From positions 62,001 to 126,000 of the forward strand of contig NZ_JAKRMU010000006.1 of assembly GCF_022345965.1 (NCBI RefSeq): a stretch of 64,000 bases of DNA, in the 5' to 3' direction. The notes beneath the pieces were generated by a model, which worked only from the letters and a program-made list of their open reading frames with translations, was not told the origin of the DNA and ran no database searches. The translations under genes were made by a program, and so were the position numbers. Source of the stretch: Corynebacterium sp. ACRQK. Lineage in GTDB: Bacteria; Actinomycetota; Actinomycetes; Mycobacteriales; Mycobacteriaceae. Below are positions 8,950-16,913 of the stretch, piece by piece; position 1 is the stretch's first letter; every line of letters starts with the position of its first letter.

Positions 8950-9210
8950 CTAGAACTGCGCCGCACGCAGGGTGGCGTGTGTGACGTAGTACTCTTCGTA
9001 GTCCCGCAGGGTGCGGGCTTTCTCGTTAAGGCGGGCCATCACAGCCTCGCGGGCGCTTTCACGGTCGTTGTAGAAGCCCAGCGGGTCGCCTACACGGACT
9101 TCCTCACCCCGCTCCACCAGCATGTACGCCTTGCCTTCGGGGCCATCGATGGTTTGCGGAGTGCCGGTGAAGGGGTCGGTGTAGCGATACGTGGTGGTCG
9201 TGCTGATCAT
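8950..9210 (-). CDS. Small conserved-looking hypothetical protein
   Basis: An 86-residue soluble protein with no recognised domain. It starts MISTTTTYRYTDPFTGT, is charged in the middle (RGEEVRVGD), and ends in an amphipathic helix with DYEEYYVTHATLRAAQF. Base composition and codon use match neighbouring chromosomal genes. It precedes the membrane hydrolase gene on the same strand with a 39-base gap, so the two may form an operon. Confidence 0.6.
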   Translation of the reverse strand: MISTTTTYRYTDPFTGTPQTIDGPEGKAYMLVERGEEVRVGDPLGFYNDRESAREAVMARLNEKARTLRDYEEYYVTHATLRAAQF

Positions 9211-9376
9211 AAGTCCTGGGGCTCCCTGGGTTGGGGTTTGCGGTTTGTTTAAGCTCGCTCAACCCACATTACTTGCAGCGGCCTGGGCTGATCTACACAA
9301 AGCGGGTTTAGCACCTCGGCATAGGCGGATTCGCATCCAGGGCAAGCAGTTCGCTGTAGAACCTGAAGGGAACTAG
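9211..9376. other. Spacer upstream of the dipZ remnant
   Basis: No gene or clear promoter is seen. The missing first two thirds of the CcdA-like domain of dipZ cannot be recognised here in any frame. Confidence 0.4.
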
Positions 9377-10537
9377 AGCTTCCCCTCGGCCAGCACGGTC
9401 CCACCCGGCGCGGCGCTGGCGGTCAGCTTCGCGGTCGGCGCGTGTACACCTTTGTTCTTCTTTGCGCTGGCTGGCAAGCAGATCGGCACGCGGGTGCATT
9501 TCGTGCGTTCCCACCGCAAAGGCATCTCTTATGGCGCGGGCAGCGCTGGCAGTGGCGGTAACGTCGGCGACGGCAGCCTGGAATCTTGCCGCAACTCTGC
9601 ACCCGATGAGTTGCAGGACTGCGGGCAGGTGCCGACCTTCGCCGGCCTAGAGAGTTGGCAGAATACCGAAGCGCCGGTGGATCCGCGCCATCCGGCGAAG
9701 GTAAACGGGAAGCAGAGCATCACCTTGGTGGATTTCTGGGCCTATGCCTGCATCAACTGCCAGCGCGCCAACGAGCACGTCACCAAGCTTTTCGACCGCT
9801 ACCGGGACAGTGGCCTGCAGGTAGTGGGCGTGCACGCACCGGAGTACGCATTCGAGCACGAGGCCTCCAACGTCGCCGCCGCCATCCGCGACCAGGGCAT
9901 CCACTACCCCGTCGCACAGGACAACAACTTCACCGCGTGGCGGGCCTTCAATAACCGCTATTGGCCTGCGAATTACCTGGTGGGTCACACGGGCAAGGTC
10001 CGCCAGATCCACGAGGGCGGGGGCGCTTATGCCGAGACCGAACGCCTGGTCCGCGAGCTGCTGTCGGCGGCCAAGCCGGGCATCGAGCTGCCTTCGCCGG
10101 TAGAGGAAGGTGGGGATTCTTCTAATGACGCCACCAGTTCCCGCCAGCGGAACCCGGAGACGTACCTGGGCACGCGGCGCGCGGAGTATTTTTCTAATCC
10201 CGCGGGTGAATACAGGAACGGAACCCACGAGTTTGCGAAGGTGCAGCCGGAGGCGCTGCACTACAGCTTGGAGGGCAAGTGGAAGTTGACGGAGCAATCC
10301 ATCCGTCCGGTGGATGCGCCGGCGATGTTGCACCTGAACTACCAGGCCAGGCGCGTGCAGCTGGTGGTCTCCGGCAGGGGTGAGATCTCGGTGACCTACG
10401 GCGACGGCACTACACGCCGCTTCCCCATCAACTCGGATGGCACGGTGGACATTCTCCGCGAACCCGAGCAGCAACAGGGCGAGTTGAGCGTGGAGGCTGG
10501 CAATGGCGTGGAGTTTTACTCGCTGACGTTTGGGTAG
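9377..10537 (+). pseudogene. dipZ: 5'-truncated dipZ (CcdA/TlpA thiol-disulfide fusion)
   Basis: The open frame starts after a TAG (9374-9376) and ends at 10537. Intact DipZ has a DsbD/CcdA-type membrane domain, a TlpA-like thioredoxin domain and a C-terminal beta domain. Here the first recognisable part is the end of a late membrane helix (LAVSFAVGACTPLFFFALAGK). It is followed by a Gly/Ser-rich patch where the last helix should be. The thioredoxin domain is then well preserved (LVDFWAYACINCQRANEHV with CINC, VVGVHAPEYAFEHE, YWPANYLVG), as is the C-terminal domain. The only starts are a TTG at 9452 or later codons, with no signal peptide. A soluble cytoplasmic fragment could still be made. 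Confidence 0.75.
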
Positions 10538-10734
10538 TGCTGGCGGGATTTGCGGTATCCCACAACGCCCAGGCTAGTTACGGAGGCAATCGCTGCCAGC
10601 ACCGCAATTAGCATCAACTTGGAAGCTAACGGGTCAGAAAGACCAAAGGCCTGTCGCAGGACAAACACGACGAAAATCGACAGCACCGAAGTTATCGACA
10701 AGGCCTTAAGAACCGAAATCTTGCTCATGCTCAT
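10516..10734 (-). CDS. Small two-helix membrane protein, hypothetical
   Basis: About 72 residues with two hydrophobic helices (VLSIFVVFVLRQAFGL and LMLIAVLAAIASVTSLGVVGY) and a short basic tail. It overlaps the 3' end of the dipZ remnant by 22 bases in convergent orientation. There is no recognised family and the ribosome-binding site is weak. It could be a chance frame. Confidence 0.45.
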   Translation of the reverse strand: MSMSKISVLKALSITSVLSIFVVFVLRQAFGLSDPLASKLMLIAVLAAIASVTSLGVVGYRKSRQHYPNVSE

Positions 10735-10737
10735 CAA

Positions 10738-11003
10738 CTTCTTTTATCGTCTTTCATAGGTTGAACACATCATGAATGTCTTCAAGGATAGACCCTCACG
10801 AGCGTTGCGCAACCCTTCAATTGGAGCCGCAACCCCGTGGTTGGAGTTAGTTAGCCAAGAAAATTCATGGTTAAACACGGATATCGAACTGGCACACCAA
10901 CTGATGTCGCTCCCCGCCACTAAAATGAGTTCTACACCCACCAGAGATGTCTTAGCACTTGCCCGCCGTAGACAACTGCACAACAGATCAGAAGGAACAC
11001 GAC
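10738..11003. other. Gap before the antitoxin-like cluster
   Basis: AT-richer than the left flank, with no convincing gene. It probably contains the promoter of the VbhA-like genes; TAGACA near 10969 is a possible -10 element. It marks the left edge of the laterally acquired-looking patch. Confidence 0.35.
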
Positions 11004-11237
11004 ATGACCGCCGACAATCGCACCGAAGATCAGAAAGTAGCTGCTGTCCGTGCCTCCATGACCATGGCTGGATACGAGATGACGTCCCAAGACGAGGAAG
11101 ACATTCGCCTCATTTTCCAAGGGGAACTCACTGGCGACGAAGCTGTACTGCAAGTACTGGAACGACGCGGCTACGGCGATAGTGAACGTGCCAAGGAACT
11201 CCGCACACGCATCGCCGAGAGCAAGAAGTCGAAGTAA
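11004..11237 (+). CDS. VbhA-like small antitoxin-type protein, copy 1
   Basis: A 77-residue charged, helical protein from ATG 11004 (AGAAGGA 8 bases upstream). The core resembles the VbhA antitoxin fold that inhibits Fic AMP-transferases: helix, short turn, second helix ending in GELTGDEAVLQVL. Where VbhA has its inhibitory S-x-x-x-E-G, this protein reads SMTMAG, so the Glu that blocks the Fic active site is Ala. No Fic gene with an HPFxxGNG motif is seen in the window. Nearly identical to the protein at 11572-11841. Family assignment is by pattern only. Confidence 0.6.
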   Translation: MTADNRTEDQKVAAVRASMTMAGYEMTSQDEEDIRLIFQGELTGDEAVLQVLERRGYGDSERAKELRTRIAESKKSK

Positions 11238-11273
11238 AGCACGCATACATCCACCGAAATGGAGGACTAGGAC

Positions 11274-11522
11274 ATGGCCGTCAATTTCAACACCATCCGA
11301 GGCGTCGATCAGTGGGCAGACGCCTTCCCTGAACAGTTCCAACCACTTGACCCCACTCAGCGCGCCGACCTTGCGGAAGCCCTAGCGCTCGGAGTTCATG
11401 AGGGGTGGAAGCCTACTGCCGAAGATGTTCAAGCGCTCGCCGACCAGGCAGCTGGAAAACGATCCGAGTTAACCATGCAGGACTGCGTAGAGGCTGCGAA
11501 AAGACCTACACAAGCCGAGTGA
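11274..11522 (+). CDS. Small protein between two VbhA-like paralogues, possibly the same fold
   Basis: An 82-residue protein from ATG 11274 with a good GGAGGA site. Its C-terminal half can be laid over the flanking VbhA-like proteins. The segment HEGWKPTAEDVQALADQAAG corresponds to AGYEMTSQDEEDIRLIFQGE, and TMQDCVEAA corresponds to TGDEAVLQV. Unlike the neighbours it keeps E-G at the position of the inhibitory Glu-Gly. The N-terminus (FNTIRGVDQWADAFPEQF) is different. It lies 36 bases after copy 1 and 49 bases before copy 2, so all three are likely one transcript. Confidence 0.55.
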   Translation: MAVNFNTIRGVDQWADAFPEQFQPLDPTQRADLAEALALGVHEGWKPTAEDVQALADQAAGKRSELTMQDCVEAAKRPTQAE

Positions 11523-11571
11523 CTTCTGACTGATCTAGACGACATCACCGTCGAATTCGAAAGGCAACACC

Positions 11572-11841
11572 ATGACCGCCGACAACCGCACCGAAGATCA
11601 AAAAGTAGCTGCTGTCCGCGCCTCCATGACCATGGCCGGATACACCATGACAACCCAAGACGAAGAGGACGTCCGACGTATCTTCCAAGGAGAAATCACC
11701 GGCGACGAAGCTGTACTGGAAGTGTTGGAACGACACGGTTTGGGCGACAGCGAACGTGCCAAGTTCCTTCGTAAACGCATCGCTGAAAGCAAGAAGGAAA
11801 GCCAAACAGGCAAGAGTGATGACCTAACGGACAATGCGTAG
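11572..11841 (+). CDS. VbhA-like small antitoxin-type protein, copy 2
   Basis: An 89-residue paralogue of the protein at 11004-11237. The two match at roughly 64 of the first 75 residues, including the identical opening MTADNRTEDQKVAAVRASM and the same SMTMAG in place of S-x-x-x-E-G. A hydrophilic tail of about 14 extra residues follows. GAAAGG precedes the ATG. The duplication with an unrelated-looking insert between suggests a local tandem duplication or a three-gene unit. It converges on the AlbA_2-domain gene. Confidence 0.6.
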   Translation: MTADNRTEDQKVAAVRASMTMAGYTMTTQDEEDVRRIFQGEITGDEAVLEVLERHGLGDSERAKFLRKRIAESKKESQTGKSDDLTDNA

Positions 11842-11896
11842 AACTTCCCTGCTAGCCGTCTCCTCAAGGATTCCCACTTTGCTTCAAACTGAGAAC

Positions 11897-11931
11897 CAAA
11901 GTGTCAAACTTTGAATGAAAGTGCGACTTTC
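11897..11931. repeat. Two tandem AAAGT palindromes
   Basis: CAAAGTGTCAAACTTTG (11897-11913) is a perfect 6-5-6 inverted repeat. GAAAGTGCGACTTTC (11917-11931) is a perfect 6-3-6 inverted repeat. They lie in a convergent gap and resemble AAAGT boxes found beyond the other end of the next gene (13730-13832). Confidence 0.6.
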
Positions 11932-11974
11932 AACGAATGGTTTCATAGTTTCATTCACACTTAGACTCCAACCG

Positions 11975-13705
11975 CTACTCGCGGCTGTAAACCGTGGCTT
12001 TTCGTCCCTGACCCCCGACCATGGATACGTATCCCTGTGCGAGGAGTGGATCAAGTGCGTAGCGGACCTGCGCAGGAGACAGACTCGTCCTATCCTGCAA
12101 CTCCTTCATTGTCGCCGATCCGTTCAAGCCAATGGCTTCATAAACTTTAGGAACGTTCTTTCCCAAGGATCGTAGAATCTGCTCGTCCGTGCTCCTACGA
12201 CGCGCCTTATCGCCAGAACCGGTCTCCTCTCCGGCGGCGTAATAGACGCCGTCTTCGTAATTAAGGAACTCATTATCCGAGAGCTGATCAAGCATCCGTC
12301 GACATGCTCTCTCGCCCAACGGGGCGTACATCTGCACGATGCGCTGCCGCGTCGCCCCGCCCTGACTACGTAGATTCACCAGTAGATCTTCCTCAATCGG
12401 AACGAGACGCCGCTTTCCTTGTCGTTGCAGATCCTCGAGCCATTTATCCTCGATCTCACTGAAACGTGAACCGCGGGGGAATAACACTTTAAACGTGACA
12501 CCGGTATCGATGAACTGCGGCTTTGGCAAACGAGCCTCCCTCGTAGCAGTGAGAATCTCTTGAATTCCACCACCCTCACCCTCGATGACGCGCTCGCCAT
12601 CCGGCGTCCTTAGATAGCGTGCAATCTCATAAAGCCGCTTGTTTACAGGGGCTTTGGTCAGCTCCGGGCTTTCCAGCTGGGATGCGGATAATCCACGCAA
12701 ACCACCCGGGCTGACCACTACTAGCATCTTCTCCGTAATTCGAACCTCTACTTTTTTTCCCACCTCCACGGATGGCCCCAGATCCCGGTGAACCAGGGCA
12801 TTCGCCAGCACCTCTCGGATAGCCGAAGGCGGAAACTCCGGTTCATCGACAAGATGGCCAATTTCCGTATACCTGCTCACGGTGTCCGAGTTTTGCCTGA
12901 TCCAGTTCATAATCTCCACAAGCATCTCCGGCAGTGGACCTTCGATCTCCTTGAGATTTTTATGGCGCCCCATTCCATCACCTCGAGCTAACCTCACCGC
13001 AACAGTTGCGCCAAGAGCAGGTTCAACTGACTGAGGCAGATAACCGAGCGCATACAAACCCCCCAAACGAAGATTGCCCTGGTTATCGGTTACGTTAGAA
13101 ATTTGGAGCAACTGTGAGTCATCGTCAATCCTGGATAGGCGAGTTCTAGACTGGCGCACCGATTCGATAAAGCTCCTTAACACCTCGCCATCGAGCACAC
13201 CAGTATCGGTTCCGTGGACAATCTGAAAATCGAAGTGCGTTTGTTGGCTAGCCGTTAGCGCAGAGAGCTCTAGCATCTTTAGATCGTTAGAGTTCATCTG
13301 ATAATCGCCATCAGCTTGACGCAGGTATGCCTTGTTCTTGAACCTTGCCGGTTTCTCTGTCGGTGTCAACGGTGTGACTTCCACCACCAAAACGTGTTTT
13401 CCGTCAATAATGTGGTGAAAGAACTCAAGCTGCGGAGCCGGCTTCACTGAAGACCGGCTGACCGATGCGATCGCCTTCTGCATTTCCGCTGGGTTATCAA
13501 AACCGGTGACTTCAAAACCTTTTCGCTCGCTAACGCCAAGAATGATCGCGCCAGCTTGCGGCATGTTGGCGAATGCGCATAGCGTCTCACCGATGTTCTC
13601 CGGAACACCACCTGCCGCGGTTTTACATTCAACAAGAGTCGTGTCGTCCCCGAAGGCACGGAGCTCCCTGATCATTTCCGCAACACGTTCAGCATTCCAG
13701 CTCAT
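11975..13705 (-). CDS. AlbA_2/Schlafen-type ATP-binding regulator with C-terminal winged helices
   Basis: A 576-residue protein. The N-terminal AlbA_2 (Schlafen-like) domain is visible at residues 1-130 (TLVECKTAAGGVPENIGETLCAFANMPQAGAIILGV, KAYLRQADGDYQM). A HATPase-like, RecG-C-type domain follows (FPPSAIREVLANALVHRDLGP, VVVSPGGLRGLS, VIEGEGGGIQEI). Two winged-helix segments are near the C-terminus (GATRQRIVQMYAPLGERACRRMLDQL and ATMKELQDRTSLSPAQVRYALDPLLAQGYV). Proteins of this build are usually transcription regulators of mobile or accessory loci. AAAGT boxes flank both ends, consistent with autoregulation; this is inference. Codon use is more AT-rich than the core genes. Confidence 0.8.
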   Translation of the reverse strand: MSWNAERVAEMIRELRAFGDDTTLVECKTAAGGVPENIGETLCAFANMPQAGAIILGVSERKGFEVTGFDNPAEMQKAIASVSRSSVKPAPQLEFFHHIIDGKHVLVVEVTPLTPTEKPARFKNKAYLRQADGDYQMNSNDLKMLELSALTASQQTHFDFQIVHGTDTGVLDGEVLRSFIESVRQSRTRLSRIDDDSQLLQISNVTDNQGNLRLGGLYALGYLPQSVEPALGATVAVRLARGDGMGRHKNLKEIEGPLPEMLVEIMNWIRQNSDTVSRYTEIGHLVDEPEFPPSAIREVLANALVHRDLGPSVEVGKKVEVRITEKMLVVVSPGGLRGLSASQLESPELTKAPVNKRLYEIARYLRTPDGERVIEGEGGGIQEILTATREARLPKPQFIDTGVTFKVLFPRGSRFSEIEDKWLEDLQRQGKRRLVPIEEDLLVNLRSQGGATRQRIVQMYAPLGERACRRMLDQLSDNEFLNYEDGVYYAAGEETGSGDKARRRSTDEQILRSLGKNVPKVYEAIGLNGSATMKELQDRTSLSPAQVRYALDPLLAQGYVSMVGGQGRKATVYSRE

Positions 13706-13729
13706 GATGATCAGTCTAGATCACTTTTA

Positions 13730-13832
13730 ACACTTTCACTACCTGCTCATTCACAGTTTGAACCTCAAAGTGCGAATTAAAGAGTTAAACAATTAGCAGT
13801 TTCACACTTTGATTTATGAGTTTGGAACTTTG
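13730..13832. promoter_or_regulatory. Cluster of AAAGT boxes upstream of the AlbA_2 gene
   Basis: Repeated CAAAGTG/CACTTTG and AAAGT/ACTTT half sites in both orientations lie within 130 bases of the AlbA_2 gene start. They match the half sites of the palindromes at 11897-11931. Probable operator region; the binding protein is inferred, not shown. Confidence 0.45.
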
Positions 13833-14136
13833 AGCACAGCTACGTATTCTCCACAAGCCTGAAGCTCAGCTGCCCACTTCCCGGAAGACGGAACAGTGTT
13901 CCGCTATTGTTGCACTTTCGGGTCTACAGGAGACCACGCGAGATTAACCCAGAAAGTGCCTGACCACCGCAGATACAAGAAAATCCCAGGTGCTTTTGTT
14001 CCTTGCTGGTCCTTAGCGTGATGGGCTGGTAGTGGATTCCCTGAACGGTCTTGACCCATGCTGAATCCTCCCTTGATCTAATGACACGAGAAGTAATCAA
14101 GACTTTGCTTCTGACCAGTAGTAGGGCCCGTTTGCC

Positions 14137-14161
14137 CCACCGGAACAATCCGATCCGGTGG
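14137..14161. terminator. GC-rich stem-loop
   Basis: CCACCGGA (14137-14144) pairs with TCCGGTGG (14154-14161) around a 9-base loop. Flanking GCC/GGGC could extend the stem. There is no T-run, so a terminator role is uncertain. Confidence 0.3.
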
Positions 14162-14284
14162 CGGGCACGGACAGAGGGTTACAGCACGTGCATATTGCCA
14201 TAAATCTGCTCATCCCGTGAGCTGGCGGAATCTAGTCGATGTAGATGTTATTGGCGAACGAGACTGGCCTAGAAGGCAAAAGGT

Positions 14285-14290
14285 TAAACT
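14285..14290 (+). promoter_or_regulatory. -10 element of the 633-residue gene, possible leaderless start
   Basis: TAAACT, 6 bases, then the ATG at 14297. No Shine-Dalgarno sequence is seen. Confidence 0.4.
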
Positions 14291-14296
14291 GACGAA

Positions 14297-16198
14297 ATGA
14301 CCATGTCCATTGACTATGTGCGCTGGATTGGAATTGCAGCGTGGACCAGTGGTTTAGCCATCCCACGAAACTGCCAGGCGTTGGCTGTTCTTCCGGGGGA
14401 TTCTCCCAGAAGAATCCTAATCCAGAGCGCCGGGGGACGCGCCACAACATTCAAGGACATTGAGCGTGAGTACACACATATCCAGTGGTTGCTAGCCGGA
14501 GCTCCTAGCGATGAATCTGTGCTGGATTATGTGAACCACCAGCAGCTCTGTTTAACGCATTATGAGCTCATCGACCATGACTTCGCCATCCTGGATGTCA
14601 GCGATAGCGCGTGCGGGAGCAAAAACTACTCCTTCAGGCAGTCGTCTGCCGCTGATCGCCGCCCCGACTACAGTCCCAAGGAAGCATTAGCTGCAGCTCA
14701 GCGCCTCAGCAACTCCGCAATAAGATCGGCTCTTTCAGAACATATCCCTGCCTGGAATATGGCCGAGTCATTAGGGCTGCTAGCTCTTGCTGTTCGTGAA
14801 TACTTCACGAGCGCGGTGGTACGGGAACTTACTCGGAAGTATGTAAAGGATCTTCGTTCGGATTCTCTAAACACCCAGGAAGTGCTTGGTTGTGGCCGCC
14901 TCGCCTACAGTGTGGCGTTTAAAGTTAATGATGACTCTGCAACCACCGCTCCGGTGATCACCCTGCACGTTCAGGAAGATGATCCTCTTTTCACAGAATC
15001 TGTGTTGAGGCACATCGTTGACCGGGCACAGGCCTTCGCTAGCGCATGTGGAAGTGACGTTCATTGCGAGTCGGTATTCCACAACATCATTTTCCACCAG
15101 GCGTTCCCTAGCACCGTCCGTGAACCGGATGCTGAAGAAACACCAATCATTCTGTACCGAATCCCGCTCAGCACCGATCTTCTCCCTGTCCAATCCTTAA
15201 CGCAGGTGTTGGGTGACAGCGGCGTCCGCACAGCCGATGACGCACTGAGGGAACCTCCCCAACGGACTTCGCTCAGTATTCGTCGACTCCCAGATAGCGG
15301 CATCATCCGGGTACGCAGCTTCATCCCAGGAACAAGCATCGTCGATCGTGCAATTCACCGCGGCGGCTATCTCGCATCCTCGGAACTTGTTTCTAAGTTA
15401 CAACAGGAAAAGGCGATGACTGATCCTGATTGTCTCGTCGCAGCTGTAACACCGGCGCTGATCTGGGAATCTCTCAGCACTTGGGGTCTCGCGTCCGGCA
15501 GCACCGCAAGTTCAGTGTGTTCCGTGCTTGGCGTGCGTGCCAATTGCATCTCCGCTGTGGAAAGCTCCATTCATCAACCACTATTGACAGTTGAGGTCGA
15601 TGCGCAGGCGCCACTCGGCACTGTGGCACATGACGTGTGTGATGTTCTCGGTGACCTGGGCATCGATTCCTTTACGGACTTCCCGATTGAGTTACTGTGG
15701 TTCGATCCGCCGAAAGAGGCCGGCGTCAGCACCTCCTCTCCCAACGCTGCACCCCCACAGACCACGTCGCTGGAACTCCCCGTGTTATGGCCCCGTGCTT
15801 TAGGGGCACGATCAATAGCTGCCACAAATCAGGCACTCGCGCTCGCCGCCGTTCGCCGAGCTCTGCGCCACTGTTGCACTAAAGGCCTGTCATGGATCGG
15901 GGTAGCTCATGCTAGAAAAACGTCTGCCAGTGGGAGGCATCTGATTAGGGTGGCGGTCGCGTTCGAGTCTGAATACACAGACAGAGTGGCCGTCAATCAG
16001 GAATTGTCCTTCGCAGTGAATAAGGTTTTTGCCGAAAACTCTATCGGTCCACATGTCACGTGCGAGGTTATCGATGCTAACCAAATAACCGACGTTTCAA
16101 CATGGGTCACGGCGGCTGGGTACCATCCCGTTACTGGTTTCCTGCCTGCATATATTCAGCTTGAACACCTCAACACCGGCTATGTACCAAATTCTTAA
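14297..16198 (+). CDS. Unrecognised 633-residue protein in the accessory island
   Basis: I do not recognise this protein. It is soluble, without a signal peptide or membrane helix, and has near-average composition with many Ser, His and Cys residues. A possible ATG at 14303 would remove two residues. It shows no P-loop, HxFx or nuclease motif that I can defend. Codon use is AT-richer than the chromosomal core, and it lies between a decayed integrase/transposase patch and an AlbA_2 regulator, which suggests lateral acquisition. The intact length of 1.9 kb without a stop argues that it is under selection or recently acquired. Confidence 0.7.
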   Translation: MTMSIDYVRWIGIAAWTSGLAIPRNCQALAVLPGDSPRRILIQSAGGRATTFKDIEREYTHIQWLLAGAPSDESVLDYVNHQQLCLTHYELIDHDFAILDVSDSACGSKNYSFRQSSAADRRPDYSPKEALAAAQRLSNSAIRSALSEHIPAWNMAESLGLLALAVREYFTSAVVRELTRKYVKDLRSDSLNTQEVLGCGRLAYSVAFKVNDDSATTAPVITLHVQEDDPLFTESVLRHIVDRAQAFASACGSDVHCESVFHNIIFHQAFPSTVREPDAEETPIILYRIPLSTDLLPVQSLTQVLGDSGVRTADDALREPPQRTSLSIRRLPDSGIIRVRSFIPGTSIVDRAIHRGGYLASSELVSKLQQEKAMTDPDCLVAAVTPALIWESLSTWGLASGSTASSVCSVLGVRANCISAVESSIHQPLLTVEVDAQAPLGTVAHDVCDVLGDLGIDSFTDFPIELLWFDPPKEAGVSTSSPNAAPPQTTSLELPVLWPRALGARSIAATNQALALAAVRRALRHCCTKGLSWIGVAHARKTSASGRHLIRVAVAFESEYTDRVAVNQELSFAVNKVFAENSIGPHVTCEVIDANQITDVSTWVTAAGYHPVTGFLPAYIQLEHLNTGYVPNS

Positions 16199-16250
16199 TC
16201 GCTATCATCCGAGGTTTGGTACCCATGCTGGGGTGGCCTGAGAATTAGGT

Positions 16251-16354
16251 TCAGTAGGCTTCAGCGACTGCCTGCTGCTTTTTCTTCCAATTCTCCGCAT
16301 ACCTGCCCGGGCTGAGATAGCCCAACGCCGAGTGCGGATGTTCAGTATTGTACC
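16251..16354 (-). pseudogene. IS3-type transposase C-terminal remnant
   Basis: On the minus strand this encodes RRYNTEHPHSALGYLSPGRYAENWKKK and then a stop. YNTxRPHSALGYLxP is the hallmark end of the DDE transposase of IS3-family elements. Upstream of Tyr the frame is unrelated sequence, so only about 34 codons survive and no inverted repeats are seen. Confidence 0.8.
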
Positions 16355-16458
16355 GGCGGGACAAAAGCCATGAGCGCTTCATGCTCACTTGGCCCGGTCC
16401 CGCAGGCCACGTGCCATGCCCGACGGTCACCGTCATTAGAGTATTGGCTTATACGGAC

Positions 16459-16684
16459 ATTCGATGGAACGAGCCAACCTTCCCGCTTCTCACCATTCAC
16501 GACCTCCGACACACTGCAGCAAGCATCGCCATCCAAGCAGCAGCCAATGAAAAAGCAGTACAGCGCATGCTGGGACACACCAATGCCAAGATGACACTGG
16601 GACACCTACGCGGATCTCTTTGACTCAGATCTAGACCGAGTGGGGACTGAAATCGACTCCCTCATACGCAAGAACGCGGCGTAG
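16459..16684 (+). pseudogene. Tyrosine integrase C-terminal remnant, frameshifted
   Basis: LTIHDLRHTAASIAIQAAANEKAVQRMLGHTNAKMTL is the C-terminal catalytic segment of phage-type tyrosine recombinases (box II H-x-L-R-H and the LGH helix). The frame then breaks at an extra G near 16598. In the next frame it continues DTYADLFDSDLDRV, with the nucleophile Tyr, to TAG at 16682-16684. The N-terminal part is absent. It lies about 90 bases from the 3' end of tRNA-Ala, the classic position of an integrase beside its attachment site. Confidence 0.85.
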
Positions 16685-16774
16685 AAGAATCCTCGTGTGA
16701 AACCAGTGTGAAACAAAACAGTCAGGGCCTTTCTAGGAATGTTCCCGGCAAAGCCCTGACCAGCGTTTTAGTTG

Positions 16775-16847
16775 TGGAGCATAGGAGAATCGAACTCCTG
16801 ACCTTCTGCTTGCAAAGCAGATGCTCTACCAATTGAGCTAATGCCCC
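16775..16847 (-). tRNA. alaT: tRNA-Ala (anticodon TGC)
   Basis: A 73-base cloverleaf on the minus strand. The acceptor GGGGCAT pairs with ATGCTCC, with one G-U. The D-arm is AGCTCAATTGGTAGAGC, the anticodon stem TCTGC/GCAGA holds loop TTTGCAA, and the T-arm has GTTCGATTC. CCA is not encoded. It follows tRNA-Ile downstream of gyrA, as in mycobacteria. Its 3' end faces the integrase remnant. Confidence 0.97.
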
Positions 16848-16913
16848 TTGACTATCGAACCAAGCTTCCGAAACTATATCAGACGCTTTTATCTCTAGCG
16901 AAGAGTGTTCGAT

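Larger units (their letters stand above)
13706..14296. other. 591-base regulatory-looking gap in the island
   Basis: No convincing gene. It holds an AAAGT box cluster (13730-13832), including CAAAGTGCGAA (13766-13776) facing TTTCACACTTTG (13800-13811). It also holds a perfect palindrome CGGAACAGTGTTCCG (13889-13903), and a stem-loop with arms CCACCGGA/TCCGGTGG (14137-14161) without a T-run. Confidence 0.5.

Noticed and set aside
10772..11182. 136-codon frame upstream of and across the first VbhA-like gene
   Set aside because: It runs out of frame through the well-supported gene, and its second half is Arg/His/Cys-rich shadow sequence.
13889..13903. LexA/SOS box
   Set aside because: The arms are CGGAACA/TGTTCCG with a 1-base centre, not the TCGAAC-N4-GTTCGA type of actinobacterial LexA sites.
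14297..16198. Fic toxin partner for the VbhA-like proteins
   Set aside because: No HPFxxGNG motif is present in this protein or elsewhere in the window.
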